The notes: a model not told the origin generated them from the letters alone. DNA of 64,000 nucleotides from Dyadobacter fermentans (GCF_019924045.1 NZ_JAHXBN010000001.1:434001-498000), one strand, 5' to 3'; shown: positions 25,350 to 35,047, counted from the stretch's first letter. Numbers and translations are program-made.

Positions 25350-26270
25350 TTATTGCAAACCTGTCTGCTGCCGTACATATTCCAGAATACGGTCGTAATC
25401 GTCCGGGTGAAACCACTCGAAATTCCCCTGGTGCCTGAACCACGTAAGTTGCCGCTTGGCGTAACGGCGTGAGTTCTGTTTTAAAAGCCGCACCATTTCC
25501 TTTTCGTCATACTCGCCGTCCAGATAGCTGTAAACTTCACGGTATCCCACTGTTTTAAGCGCATGGTGCTCCCGGTATGCGATTACGCTTTTTGCTTCTT
25601 CCACTAGCCCTTCTTGCAGCATGATGTCCATCCGTTGGTCTATTCTTTGGTAGAGTTCCGCGCGATTGCGGTCCAAAGCGATATTAATGGGCAAAAAGGG
25701 CCTGTTTCGGGTACTTTTTAGTTTAAATTGACTAATGGGCGTACCGGAGGTATAAAATACTTCCAGCGCGCGCACAACACGCTGCGGATTAGCTAGCTCA
25801 GAAGTAGCCGCAAATTCCGGATCGATCTGGCGCACTTCCTCTTGCAGCGGGGCAAGCCCGTTGTCGTTCAGTTTCTGCATAAGCGATTCACGCAGCCCGG
25901 GAAGAGGGGAGGGAAGGTCGTCGAGACCTTCCAACACTGCTTTGACGTAAAAGCCTGAGCCTCCCGTCATGACTACAATATCATGTTCCTGAAAAAGCAC
26001 TTCGAGCAGGGCCAATGCGTCACGCTCGAAATCACCGGCACTATATGCTTCCGAAATAGAATGCGAATCGACAAAATGGTGCTTTGCCTGCATCAGCTCT
26101 TCCCGCGTAGGTTTTGCTGTGCCTATACTCAGCTCGCGGAAGAACTGTCGCGAATCGGCGGATATGATTTCCGTACCGAGGTCCTGGGCGAGGCTTATCG
26201 ACAGTGCGGTTTTTCCTACCGCTGTGGGGCCTGCTACGGTTACCAGATATTTCTGTGGGCTATTTGGCAT
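25350..26270 (-). CDS. miaA: tRNA dimethylallyltransferase
   Basis: A 306-residue protein that adds a dimethylallyl group to A37 of tRNAs reading UNN codons. The P-loop is AGPTAVGKTALS, followed by IISADSRQ, IGTAKPT and VMTGGSGFYVKAV, all family motifs. The end has RRYAKRQLTWFRHQ. A TATTTTTG -7 box lies at 26302-26309 on the minus strand, about 32 bp upstream. It is divergent from the DUF4230 gene. Confidence 0.96.
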   Translation of the reverse strand: MPNSPQKYLVTVAGPTAVGKTALSISLAQDLGTEIISADSRQFFRELSIGTAKPTREELMQAKHHFVDSHSISEAYSAGDFERDALALLEVLFQEHDIVVMTGGSGFYVKAVLEGLDDLPSPLPGLRESLMQKLNDNGLAPLQEEVRQIDPEFAATSELANPQRVVRALEVFYTSGTPISQFKLKSTRNRPFLPINIALDRNRAELYQRIDQRMDIMLQEGLVEEAKSVIAYREHHALKTVGYREVYSYLDGEYDEKEMVRLLKQNSRRYAKRQLTWFRHQGNFEWFHPDDYDRILEYVRQQTGLQ

Positions 26271-26314
26271 TGTGCCGTTTTTATTTGAATTTTAATCAGT
26301 ACAAAAATAGAGAT

Positions 26315-26983
26315 ATGGACTCCACTACACTATTTTTTTTGATCATTACCCTTATTGCCGGTGGCCTGGCCGGAGCTGCGCTCAATACCTGGTTGCAGAG
26401 CAGAAAGTCGAAGAAATATGTGTCTACGCAAGAAGCTTCCGTATTAATCGAGCGGATCGAGAAAGTATTTAAAGTGGTGATGGCCGAAGGCTATTTTACA
26501 GAGATTTATAATTACCAGAATGACAAAAACATCTGGAACCTTATTAATGATAAAAAGAAAGCCTTGATTATTGCCAAGGCCAAAGTGCTGGTAGGTTATG
26601 ATTTTAGCAAATTGAAATTCCACCGGCCTGATGGCGAACGCAAATTGGTAATTGATTTCTTCCCCGCCCCCGAAATTCTGTCCATTGATACCGATTACAA
26701 GTTTTATGACATCGAGCAAGGTTGGCTCAACCGTTTTCATAGCGATGATTATACGGCCATTTTAAATGAAGCCAAGCAAACGATGAACGACAAAGCCATG
26801 GAAAGTGATTTGCCTCGCATTGCTGGTAATCAGGTGCAACTCATGATCTTCCAGCTAGCTGCCTCAATGAACTGGTCGGTCGAAATGAAGCTTCCGGATG
26901 GTAATGTGGCAATGCTGCGTGAGTTTACACATTACCGTACACTGGAAGCGCAAATTGATTCTTTGGATACCCGAAAGGAATAG
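26315..26983 (+). CDS. DUF4230 family membrane-anchored protein
   Basis: A 222-residue protein with one N-terminal membrane helix (residues about 5-25) and an outer or periplasmic domain. KVLVGYDFSKLKFHRPDGER matches the DUF4230 pattern of a repeated I/V-rich strand with a GxDLSK-like core. I placed the start at the ATG at 26315, not the frame opening at 26204, which would overlap miaA. Function unknown. Confidence 0.75.
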   Translation: MDSTTLFFLIITLIAGGLAGAALNTWLQSRKSKKYVSTQEASVLIERIEKVFKVVMAEGYFTEIYNYQNDKNIWNLINDKKKALIIAKAKVLVGYDFSKLKFHRPDGERKLVIDFFPAPEILSIDTDYKFYDIEQGWLNRFHSDDYTAILNEAKQTMNDKAMESDLPRIAGNQVQLMIFQLAASMNWSVEMKLPDGNVAMLREFTHYRTLEAQIDSLDTRKE

Positions 26984-27098
26984 TTAATTTTTTTATATAA
27001 TTTATGCGTTAAACGTCTCTGTCCTCGTCAGAACAGGGTTTGTCTGCGTATTAACTCATACAGTTTTTCAATTAATCACTTTCTAAACTTTAACAGTT

Positions 27099-27716
27099 AT
27101 GCTCAAAAAATTATTACTATTTGCCTCTGTGGTGTTGATGATCGCTATGGTAAGTTGCAAGGGAGACGATGGGGCTGTCGGTCCGGCTGGTGCTACGGGA
27201 GCCCAGGGACCAGCGGGCCCTGCCGGACCTGCGGGTAAGGATGGAGAAGACGGAGCCAGCAGCTCGGCAATAATTCTTTCAACAGGCCAGGTCGACACAG
27301 ACAGCACCGGCGGGTTTATTACAGGTATCGAAAACCTGACAGCCGAACAGGATACTGCTTTGAGCAAATCTGTTGTATTGGTTTACTTGAAATCACAGAA
27401 CGTTTACTGGCCAATGCCGGGTCTCGTTCTTTTCACGGGTAACAAGTTCAGCTCGTACACCTTTGTGCATGCTGTTCAGAATAAGACGTTTTTCGTTGAG
27501 TTGTTGGCTACCAACTGGGGTGAAGATCAGGACGACGCTCCTAAAAGAACTTTCCAGGATATCCGCATTGTGATCGTTCCTGGTGAAGTAGTAAATATGG
27601 GCCGTCTAAGTGCTGAAACACTCAAAGATTACAATAAGACAATCGCTGCATTGGGCTTGACAGATACGCAGGTGAAAGTGGCAACCAAATTGAAATTCAA
27701 CCTGAAAAGAAAATAA
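27099..27716 (+). CDS. lipoprotein with a collagen-like stalk
   Basis: A 205-residue protein with a lipoprotein signal ending at MVSC (Cys20). Directly after it come eleven Gly-X-Y triplets (residues 22-54, for example GPAGPAGPAGKDGED), which can form a short collagen triple helix. A folded beta-rich domain of about 150 residues follows. The shape suggests a trimeric surface rod carrying a head domain. It ends before a strong terminator at 27756-27800. Confidence 0.85.
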   Translation: MLKKLLLFASVVLMIAMVSCKGDDGAVGPAGATGAQGPAGPAGPAGKDGEDGASSSAIILSTGQVDTDSTGGFITGIENLTAEQDTALSKSVVLVYLKSQNVYWPMPGLVLFTGNKFSSYTFVHAVQNKTFFVELLATNWGEDQDDAPKRTFQDIRIVIVPGEVVNMGRLSAETLKDYNKTIAALGLTDTQVKVATKLKFNLKRK

Positions 27717-27755
27717 TTAATTCAGCAGGTTAACGAGAATCAATCAATTAATAGG

Positions 27756-27800
27756 AAAAGGTCAGTTGTGACGGATAATCCCGTTGTAACTGGCCTTTTT
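27756..27800 (+). terminator. terminator of the collagen-like lipoprotein gene
   Basis: AAAAGGTCAGTT pairs with AACTGGCCTTTT (one G-U pair) and is followed by T residues. Confidence 0.8.
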
Positions 27801-27890
27801 CTATTGCTGTGAAGGACTTTTGGATGATGGACGATAGAAAAAGCTACGATGTAATACATGCGTTGAAATGCGGCGATACGAGCACAAATA

Positions 27891-27920
27891 CGAAAGGGCT
27901 TCCATTTGGAAGCCCTTTCG
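27891..27920 (-). terminator. terminator of the gld operon
   Basis: CGAAAGGGCTTCC and GGAAGCCCTTTCG form a perfect 13-bp stem with the loop ATTT, 20 bp after the gldN stop. Confidence 0.85.
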
Positions 27921-27940
27921 TATCTTAATATTTGTTGTTC

Positions 27941-28993
27941 TTAGTATTCCCAAAGACCGTGTTCCAGTTCCATCAGTTCCTGCTCGTAGTTCAGGGATTT
28001 GATAAGGGCCTCTTTTTCTCCGTTGTAGATGTCGAGGAATGCCTTATCGTTGGCGTTGGAGAATTTGGTAATCCGTCCGTAGAACAGGCGAAGATCGAAA
28101 GCATCCGCGAGGTTCTTGTTCTGGGCCGTATTGTGGGTGTTATACCAGATATATTTCTTAGGATCGCTTCTGAAAAGTCTTTCAACATCTTTCCAACGGA
28201 AGGAAGCAACCGGTAATTCAAGTCCTGTTGCAGTCTGGTCAGATGGAAGAACGATTGTGAGCGTCTGAATGTCGGTATACAATCTTGAGCGTTTCTTATC
28301 AAAAATCCAGTCTTCTTTCACTTCCAGGATACTCAACTGATCAGGGAAATACTCTTCTTCCGACGCAGCTACTTGCTGAGTTTCGAAAGAACTGCTATCC
28401 GGCTTGGGAGCTTCCACTTTGGGTTCTTCTTTGGCAACCTCAGTTTTAGCACCTTTTTTAGAAGATTTTTTCTTAGGAGGACCCCAACCGTCGTCTACGG
28501 GCTCAGCTTCTTTTTTTGTATCCTTTTTAGCACCCCAGCCATCGTCGGCGTTTGCAGCTTGCTTGCTAGGATCTGTTTTAGCTTTGGTATCCCAGCCATC
28601 TGCTTTGGCTGGCTCTCCAAAACCTGCCGCGATTTCCTCGGCAGAAAGGCCTGCGGTTTGGTTAGGGATCAAAACGCGTTTATGAAGCTCGTCACCGGTG
28701 ATTTTGGTCGCACAGGAGTCGTTTGTATAAGCATCGATCAACCCTGCTTTCGCTGCATCCAACAAGTAACGTGTGATCTCATTGTTTTTAGAGAACATGG
28801 AAATGTTCTGCTTTTCTTTCAAATCAACCCGTCTCCAGAGCGTTCTTTTCATCATCACGTCGCCGTCTGCAATAGGGCGTGACGAGAACTGATTCGCAGT
28901 CGAATCCTCTTTCTCCTGCGCAAAAGCGGCAGTACTTGCAAGAGACAGCGACAGCAAAGACCATGCAATCGTTTTTCCGTTCATTCTTCTCAT
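27941..28993 (-). CDS. gldN: T9SS component GldN
   Basis: A 350-residue periplasmic protein of the type IX secretion and gliding apparatus, where GldN/PorN joins a ring with GldK at the outer membrane. RPIADGDVMMKRTLWRRVDL and KDVERLFRSDPKKYIWYNTH are family sequences. A Lys/Pro/Asp-rich linker lies at the centre (DDGWGAKKD, DDGWGPPKK). I chose the ATG at 28993 for its signal peptide (ends AAFAQ); 29023 and 28984 are alternatives. It is the last gene of gldK-L-M-N. Confidence 0.93.
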   Translation of the reverse strand: MRRMNGKTIAWSLLSLSLASTAAFAQEKEDSTANQFSSRPIADGDVMMKRTLWRRVDLKEKQNISMFSKNNEITRYLLDAAKAGLIDAYTNDSCATKITGDELHKRVLIPNQTAGLSAEEIAAGFGEPAKADGWDTKAKTDPSKQAANADDGWGAKKDTKKEAEPVDDGWGPPKKKSSKKGAKTEVAKEEPKVEAPKPDSSSFETQQVAASEEEYFPDQLSILEVKEDWIFDKKRSRLYTDIQTLTIVLPSDQTATGLELPVASFRWKDVERLFRSDPKKYIWYNTHNTAQNKNLADAFDLRLFYGRITKFSNANDKAFLDIYNGEKEALIKSLNYEQELMELEHGLWEY

Positions 28994-29040
28994 ATCATAC
29001 ATAAAGTTGTATTGTCCAATCAACGACTAAAAGCGGTGGA

Positions 29041-30633
29041 TTAGTATAGCGAAACTTGTCTGATTTGGTTACCCATTTCGACCTCGCTGACAGCGCCTTT
29101 AAAATTCTGACGCTCTACTTTCATAACCGAAATAACATACCGGTCGCCAGGCTGAGCTTGCTGTGCGAGGGTAGAAATTGAACCACCGCCACCATTGAGC
29201 TGGACACCGCCGATACGTCTGTTACCGCGTGCCAGCGAAATCTCCACTTGCGAAACGCGGAACTTGGCATCTTCCGGTGAAAAGTTTTTAAAGCTTTCAT
29301 CCGGTACCGCAATCACCTGAATGCTTCTAGCCCCCGATGCAGGTGCGCCTCTGCGCTCATCATACGCAGCTCCGTTTACACGTACTTCCAGCGAGGGTTT
29401 AGGCACACGGTTTACTTTAAAGGGCTCTGAACCCAAAACATTACCAGCATTGCTTACCGTGATATTCAGGCTTGACTTGCTGGGAACAATCGTGAATTTA
29501 CCTTTTTGACCGCTATTAATAATCTCACCACCGTCTGTTGAGAAGCTAGGTGCCCAAAGTGCCCCGAGCGCGGGGCTCTGGATGCTCAACTTGTTGGCAC
29601 AGCCGAGGTACAACGGAGGCAATGTTCCTGTTTCGATCTGGTAGGAAGGCTTCACCACGAAGTATTCCTGCACCATATTGTAAGTCGTATCTTTTCCTGA
29701 CGGGGTAGGAATGGTGATCTGTCCGCGAAGCTCTTTTTTAACAATTCCTTCCGCATTGTAACCACCGCCCTGGGCAGTGAATTCAATCATACCCACACCG
29801 TTTTCAACTTTAACAGGTGATCCATTCAAGCTCATGCGAGGGGTGATACCCGAAGCGGAAGCCGCAATGAACATCTGGCCTTTGAATTTGGTACCGGCTA
29901 CCACTGTTTTTGCGTCGGCACTTACCATCGCCAGTACGCGGTCAAATTTGATATCCGCAGCACCCACTTTGGTGGCGAGGTAGTTCAGCACTTCGCCTTC
30001 CATACGGCGAACGTCGGTTTGTTTCTGGCTCAATACGGCCAGTGCAGCTGCAACAGGTGTAGATTCGAAATTCAGCTCGGCGAAGTCCTTGTTACGCTGG
30101 TCTTTGTTGTTTTTTGCAAGATCGTCTTCACGACCATCCTGGGCCAGCATTTTAAATTGATTAGGAGAAAACTTATTAAGTGCTGAGGTGAAGGCGTTCA
30201 ATTTTTGTTTCAAAGCGTATGCCTTTCCATTCTTTCGCACGCCAATCATCAATTCCGCTACTTTTGTTTCTTCCTGCGGATTTTTGATCGCTCCCTCCTC
30301 GTTATAGCCTGAACCTGCATCTTTGATAATTTCATCTTTCAATGCATTCAGTTCGTTGGCCATATCGGTAGAAAGCTTGCGTACCTGTTCGGCTTCTTTG
30401 ATGACGGCCACATCGGCTGCACGGTTCCCTGACTTCTCAACTGCCGCTTTGATTTTCAGTATAGTTTCCTGATTTATCCTGTTAGCGGCTCCGGAGGATA
30501 ATTGTAATGAGTTGTTCAGAAGGAGGAATTTTTCGATGATAGCTGAACTTACCTGCAATGCGAGCATCGCCGTAAGCACCAGATACATCATTCCAATCAT
30601 CTTTTGACGGGGTGTTTCTTTTCCACCTGCCAT
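29041..30633 (-). CDS. gldM: T9SS component GldM
   Basis: A 530-residue protein close to the usual 510-530. GldM has one inner-membrane helix and a long periplasmic part; with GldL it forms the proton-driven motor of T9SS and gliding. The start AGGKETPRQKMIGMMYLVLT and helix AMLALQVSSAIIEKFLLLNN are highly characteristic. The stop is followed after 47 bp by gldN. Confidence 0.97.
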   Translation of the reverse strand: MAGGKETPRQKMIGMMYLVLTAMLALQVSSAIIEKFLLLNNSLQLSSGAANRINQETILKIKAAVEKSGNRAADVAVIKEAEQVRKLSTDMANELNALKDEIIKDAGSGYNEEGAIKNPQEETKVAELMIGVRKNGKAYALKQKLNAFTSALNKFSPNQFKMLAQDGREDDLAKNNKDQRNKDFAELNFESTPVAAALAVLSQKQTDVRRMEGEVLNYLATKVGAADIKFDRVLAMVSADAKTVVAGTKFKGQMFIAASASGITPRMSLNGSPVKVENGVGMIEFTAQGGGYNAEGIVKKELRGQITIPTPSGKDTTYNMVQEYFVVKPSYQIETGTLPPLYLGCANKLSIQSPALGALWAPSFSTDGGEIINSGQKGKFTIVPSKSSLNITVSNAGNVLGSEPFKVNRVPKPSLEVRVNGAAYDERRGAPASGARSIQVIAVPDESFKNFSPEDAKFRVSQVEISLARGNRRIGGVQLNGGGGSISTLAQQAQPGDRYVISVMKVERQNFKGAVSEVEMGNQIRQVSLY

Positions 30634-30742
30634 ATTGTTGTGTAATCAGTTTCAGTGATCGAATTATTTAACTAACAACAATGACCCTGCAAACCCGGAC
30701 GGGAAGCCCCTGGTGGGATACAGAGTCATCGCCTGAGCGCTC

Positions 30743-31558
30743 TTACGCATTGCCACCACGCATTGCGGTCAGCATATTTCCGTAAATGCCGTTCAATGAA
30801 GAGATGTTGTTGGTCAGTCTCGCCATTTCGCTCTTGAACACTTGTGATTCCTTCGTTGCATCGGCCATGTTTTCCATAGCGGCTGTCAGGTTGCCGTAGA
30901 AAGCATTCATTGCTTTCAAGTGCTTGGTAGTGTCTTGCAATTCCAGTTCGTATACTGCGTTCAATGCACCCATGTTTTTGGTGATCAGTTGGAACTGGTC
31001 GCGGTAAGATTGTGCATCTTTGGTAGCATCAGCCATAGATGACATCGCGTTAATTGCTACGCCATAAGACTTGTTCATATCGCTGATAGCAGTTGATGCA
31101 GTCTTTACATTTTTAGCGTAGTCGTTTGTAGCAACGGTTGCATCGGTAAGGTCGGTGATTTTACCTACTGTTTCAGACAGGTTTTTGAAACCTTTGCCGA
31201 GGCTGTCGAAAATCTCAGGAGAAATTTTCGCATTGTCGAGCATATTATCCAGTTTGGCAGTGATATTGCTGCTAGGGGCCGAGCTTCTGGAAATGGCAGG
31301 GCCTGAATAATCGTCAGCGAGTTCAGGATACACACGGGTCCAGTCCGGATCCTTGTCAACCGATTGGGTAAGTGTTTGCAATGCATAAAGCAAGAAGATC
31401 AGAACCTCGGTTCCAAGACCTGCTGTCAGCATCGGGCCACCTCCATCCCAGTGCTGGATTTTGAACAAAGCTCCTAAAATTACGACGGCAGCACCCGCAC
31501 TGTATATTGTTGGTACTAGTTTATCCCAAAAAAAATTAGGTCCGCTACTCTTAGCCAT
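30743..31558 (-). CDS. gldL: T9SS motor component GldL
   Basis: A 271-residue inner-membrane protein with two helices: YSAGAAVVILGALFKIQHWD and MLTAGLGTEVLIFLLYAL. The glutamate in the second (GTEVLIF) is the conserved charged residue thought to conduct protons. A long cytoplasmic helical tail follows. It lies 109 bp before gldM. A terminator-like hairpin (31628-31663) lies between gldK and gldL. Confidence 0.97.
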   Translation of the reverse strand: MAKSSGPNFFWDKLVPTIYSAGAAVVILGALFKIQHWDGGGPMLTAGLGTEVLIFLLYALQTLTQSVDKDPDWTRVYPELADDYSGPAISRSSAPSSNITAKLDNMLDNAKISPEIFDSLGKGFKNLSETVGKITDLTDATVATNDYAKNVKTASTAISDMNKSYGVAINAMSSMADATKDAQSYRDQFQLITKNMGALNAVYELELQDTTKHLKAMNAFYGNLTAAMENMADATKESQVFKSEMARLTNNISSLNGIYGNMLTAMRGGNA

Positions 31559-31627
31559 GTGAATTGAAATCGGTTACAGTGAAAAAATTATAGTAAGTAA
31601 AGTGTTGGATTGATTCGGTCTGATCGT

Positions 31628-31663
31628 AAAAAAGAAGCAGAGTAAAAACGCTGCTTCTTTTTT
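31628..31663 (-). terminator. intra-operon terminator-like hairpin between gldK and gldL
   Basis: AAAAAAGAAGCAG (31628-31640) pairs with CTGCTTCTTTTTT (31651-31663). It lies 15 bp after the gldK stop on the minus strand. Confidence 0.75.
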
Positions 31664-31677
31664 GGTGAAAGTGTTTT

Positions 31678-32751
31678 CTAGCGACGACGGGCGCGGGCTC
31701 CTCCGCGGTCGTTTACATTATCCATTACACAGCGGAAGCCGATGAATGCACGGGTTTCAGTTTCAAACTCGTAGGTACGGGTACCGGTTTGCAGGTAGTA
31801 GGCAATATCTTTCCAGGAACCGCCTTTTACTACTTTACGTGGTTCGTTCGGGTCGTTGTACTGCGGGTTCATATCCCATACAATCGCTGTCGCATTGTCA
31901 GTGTAGGCATCCGAAGTCCATTCTGCTACGTTTCCAGCCATGTTGTACAAGCCGAAATCGTTAGGATTGTAAGCATTTGCAGGGCCGGTGTAAGGATATC
32001 CGTCGGCATCGTAGTTACCACGCTGAGGCTTGAAGTTTGCCAGGAAGCATCCTTTTGCATTCATGGTATACGGGTTACCCCAAGGATATTTCGCAACGGC
32101 ACGTCCGCCTCTTGCAGCCCATTCCCATTCAGCCTCTGTCGGCAGACGGAAGCCGGTCGAATTGAACTGGCCCTCTTTGTTCTGGAAATCGTGGAGCAGG
32201 TTGGTGCGCCATTTTGAGAAATAAGTAGCAGCGATCCAACTTACGCCTACCACAGGGTAGGTGTCGAAGCCAGGGTGCTGATAGTAATATTCTACGAATG
32301 GATCTCCGTTTGAATATGCAAAGTCCTTTTTCCAAACGGTTGTATCAGGGTAGTACTTGGCCATGATTTCCTCCTCACCGAGTACGGATACGGAGTCAAC
32401 CAGCAACGCGTTCACGAACTGACGATACTCGTTGTTGGTGATTTCAGTGTCATCCATGAAAAATGAACTGATTGTCACGCGGCGGTTCATGTTGTTCATG
32501 GAGGAAGCGATGTCTTCGTCAGCCTGGCCCATCACAAAAGAACCCGAGGGGATCACGACCATTCCGGCTGGTGTGGTCTGCTTGAATCCTTTACGGGCAG
32601 TAGCAGTGATTTCACCGTTTTGAATACCGCTTTCTTCTTTTCCTCCCTTGCCAAACTTGCTCTTAAGAAAACCGCAGCTTTGCAAGAGCATTAATGCGGC
32701 TACCAGAAGCAGGCTTTTGACTCCATCCCGATAGAACACTTTCACATTCAT
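31678..32751 (-). CDS. gldK: T9SS lipoprotein GldK
   Basis: A 357-residue lipoprotein with lipobox LLQSC. GldK is an outer-membrane lipoprotein related to formylglycine-generating enzymes. The fold motifs are visible as GMVVIPSGSFVMGQ, RLPTEAEWEWAARGG, GNVAEWTSD and VVKGGSWKD. Known GldK proteins have lost sulfatase-modifying activity. It is needed for the T9SS periplasmic ring with GldN. A TATATTTG box lies at 32963-32970, more than 200 bp upstream. Confidence 0.97.
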   Translation of the reverse strand: MNVKVFYRDGVKSLLLVAALMLLQSCGFLKSKFGKGGKEESGIQNGEITATARKGFKQTTPAGMVVIPSGSFVMGQADEDIASSMNNMNRRVTISSFFMDDTEITNNEYRQFVNALLVDSVSVLGEEEIMAKYYPDTTVWKKDFAYSNGDPFVEYYYQHPGFDTYPVVGVSWIAATYFSKWRTNLLHDFQNKEGQFNSTGFRLPTEAEWEWAARGGRAVAKYPWGNPYTMNAKGCFLANFKPQRGNYDADGYPYTGPANAYNPNDFGLYNMAGNVAEWTSDAYTDNATAIVWDMNPQYNDPNEPRKVVKGGSWKDIAYYLQTGTRTYEFETETRAFIGFRCVMDNVNDRGGARARRR

Positions 32752-33106
32752 AGTGGTTTTGTAAATTTTGATAATAAAATGCTAGCCTAAAAACGTCAAC
32801 GAATGATATCTAGTATACTTGAAATAAAACAAAATGTGTACGCCTGTCAGAATAAGTGCCACTGGATTTCAGTGTTGAAATCTTCACGGATCGATTACTA
32901 AATCAGGTGTTTATCGACTAAACGTAAGAATAATGCAATTGGTATGGAAGCCGTACATTTTACAAATATAAATCAAAGTTTCGCAAACTGATTCATACGA
33001 CTTACCAAGAGGTTGGCAAAAAACGTCGATTTGACATCCAAATCTTAGATTTTTAATAATTTGATGATAAAATATTAATATATCCGATCGCGTTTAGGCG
33101 GATTTG
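32752..33106 (-). other. 355-bp AT-rich gap between porP and gldK
   Basis: No gene is seen. On the minus strand TATATTTG at 32970-32963 is the only clear -7-like box, giving a leader of about 200 nt to gldK if used. No hairpin terminator was recognised after porP. Confidence 0.6.
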
Positions 33107-34084
33107 CTAAAAGCGGAACCGCGGCGTACGGATAGGGGCCTTTTTGCCGAATTTCGGCGAAGGCAGAGCATAGGAAAGCATTACTTCGAAAGAAGAAGGT
33201 GACTTCGTTTTGTTGCCGCCAACGACCATATCGTACGCACCCGAGAGACGCAAGGATTGATCAGCCAGCAGGTAAATACCACCCATGATGATGAAGTAAG
33301 TGTCCTGTTGACGATAAGTACCGCCTATCCAGTAACGTTTATTATAGGTCAGTGTAGCTCCACCTTCCACCGACACGGTGTTGATGTCCGATTTGACGAG
33401 TACGATCGGCTGGATATCCAGTAGGTAGCCGAGTTCGAGATTTACACCTGCATTGAAATACAATGTACGCGGAAGTGGGTTCGTACCTGTTTCGGAGCCC
33501 AGTTGGTATTTAGGTTTCAGAAAATGGTTCAGCGAGAGACCTGCGTAGAATGTCTCGTTCTCATAACGTGCGCCCACGGAGAAGTCGGGGTTGATTTCGG
33601 CGATGGTACCTGTCTGGATCAAAGGGTCATCCGGGTCGCGGGCGCGAAGTTTGCCATAATCGATTGCCTGGCGGAACAGCCCTGCGCTGAGGCCTACACC
33701 CAATTTACCACCGCCAAGCGGTATATGGTATGCGGCTGTTAGTTTGAAATCCTGGTCTGTCCTCGGACCGCTTTTGTCGTTCAATGCATAGAAGCCGATA
33801 CCAAAGTTTTTGACCGGCATGCTGAACGAAAACAGTTGTGTTGAAAGTGCACCGCCTGTATCGTCGATGTTAGTCCCTTGATAACCCGCATATTGTGTCC
33901 TGTGCGTGAGCTGGAACTTGGTCAGCTCGTCGGCACCCGCCGCAGCCGGGTTCAGGTAAAGCTGGTTCAGCGAGAACAAACTGAACTGCGCGTCTTTTTG
34001 GGCAATGGCGCAGAGCGGTAAGAAAAGCAGTAACGCAAAGGGCCGGATATATCTGGTACTTCGAAGAGTAAAGGTCAAAGTCAT
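33107..34084 (-). CDS. PorP/SprF family T9SS protein
   Basis: A 325-residue outer-membrane beta-barrel-like protein with signal peptide. The start of the mature part QKDAQFSLFSLNQLYLNPAA is the characteristic PorP/SprF opening. Family members are needed for T9SS secretion, in several cases for a specific adhesin (SprF with SprB). It sits directly upstream of gldK, the standard order porP-gldK-L-M-N. No large sprB-like adhesin gene is in this window. Confidence 0.92.
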   Translation of the reverse strand: MTLTFTLRSTRYIRPFALLLFLPLCAIAQKDAQFSLFSLNQLYLNPAAAGADELTKFQLTHRTQYAGYQGTNIDDTGGALSTQLFSFSMPVKNFGIGFYALNDKSGPRTDQDFKLTAAYHIPLGGGKLGVGLSAGLFRQAIDYGKLRARDPDDPLIQTGTIAEINPDFSVGARYENETFYAGLSLNHFLKPKYQLGSETGTNPLPRTLYFNAGVNLELGYLLDIQPIVLVKSDINTVSVEGGATLTYNKRYWIGGTYRQQDTYFIIMGGIYLLADQSLRLSGAYDMVVGGNKTKSPSSFEVMLSYALPSPKFGKKAPIRTPRFRF

Positions 34085-34173
34085 GCCGCAGGAATAGATT
34101 TAAGGATCACGCTGATATGCTTTCGGATTTAGATTGATAACGCATATTGCTTAAAAAAATTGATATATACATG

Positions 34174-34204
34174 AAAAAGCCCCGGATTTTTTCCGGGGCT
34201 TTTC
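34174..34204 (-). terminator. terminator of the DUF4271-hemD transcript
   Basis: GCCCCGGA and TCCGGGGC form an 8-bp GC-rich stem extended by A/T pairs, followed on the minus strand by T residues. It separates hemD from porP. Confidence 0.85.
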
Positions 34205-34223
34205 GTGTGTTTTGTAAAGCTTT

Positions 34224-35006
34224 TTATACGTTGTTCGCTTTGCGGATGTACAAGTCGAGCGCCCCTGTCATCGAAGGAGCATTCGGTAACGGGGCCTGGA
34301 TGTCCAGGAAAAGCCCGGCGTCTTCAACTGCCTTCGCAGTGGTGGGGCCGAATGCCGCAATGCGGGTGTTGTTCTGCTTGAAGTCCGGGAAGTTGTCAAA
34401 TAGTGACTTGATCCCCGACGGGCTAAAAAACGCGATGATATCGTAGTATACGTCTTCCAGATCGGATAGGTCAGACGAAACTGTCTGGTACATGGTCGCT
34501 TCTGTGAAGTGAAATTCCTCGGTGTCCGCAAATTCTGGAATGTCGTTCTTTCTTACGTCCGAGCAAGGGTAGAGGAACTTCTCCTTTTTATGTTTGCGCA
34601 TGAGTTCGATCAACTCGGCAGCCGTTTTGGTGCCTGTGAAGATCTTTCTCTTCCGGATCACGATGTATTTCTGAAGGTAATTGGCAGTTTGCTCTGAAAT
34701 ACAGAAATACTTCATCGTAGCTGGCACTTCAATCCGGCCCTCATTGCAAATGCGGAAGAAATGGTCGATGGCGTTACGGCTTGTGAAAATGACGGCCGTG
34801 TGGTCCAGGATGTTAACTTTTTGCTTGCGAAAGTCTTTGTAGGAAACCCCGTCGACCTGAATGAACGGTCGGAAGTCAACCTTAATATTATACTTTCTGG
34901 CTAATTCGTAATAAGGTGAATTCTCGTCTGCTGGTCGGGATTGACTTACCAAAAGACTGGTTACTTTTTTAAGCCTGTCCTGATCAAAATTGATGGTATC
35001 ACTCAT
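34224..35006 (-). CDS. uroporphyrinogen-III synthase-like protein (HemD family)
   Basis: A 260-residue protein with the two-domain HemD shape. KVTSLLVSQSRPADENSPYY, AVIFTSRNAIDHFF and DIIAFFSPSGIKSLFDNF are family motifs, and IAAFGPTTAKAVEDAG ends the second domain. HemD closes hydroxymethylbilane to uroporphyrinogen III in heme biosynthesis. No other heme genes are near; instead it follows DUF4271 by 41 bp. HemD sequences vary greatly, so a different role linked to the neighbour is possible. Confidence 0.8.
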   Translation of the reverse strand: MSDTINFDQDRLKKVTSLLVSQSRPADENSPYYELARKYNIKVDFRPFIQVDGVSYKDFRKQKVNILDHTAVIFTSRNAIDHFFRICNEGRIEVPATMKYFCISEQTANYLQKYIVIRKRKIFTGTKTAAELIELMRKHKKEKFLYPCSDVRKNDIPEFADTEEFHFTEATMYQTVSSDLSDLEDVYYDIIAFFSPSGIKSLFDNFPDFKQNNTRIAAFGPTTAKAVEDAGLFLDIQAPLPNAPSMTGALDLYIRKANNV

Positions 35007-35047
35007 GTATAATCCTCATTAGTTTATTCCCAACTCATGTTTCCTGA

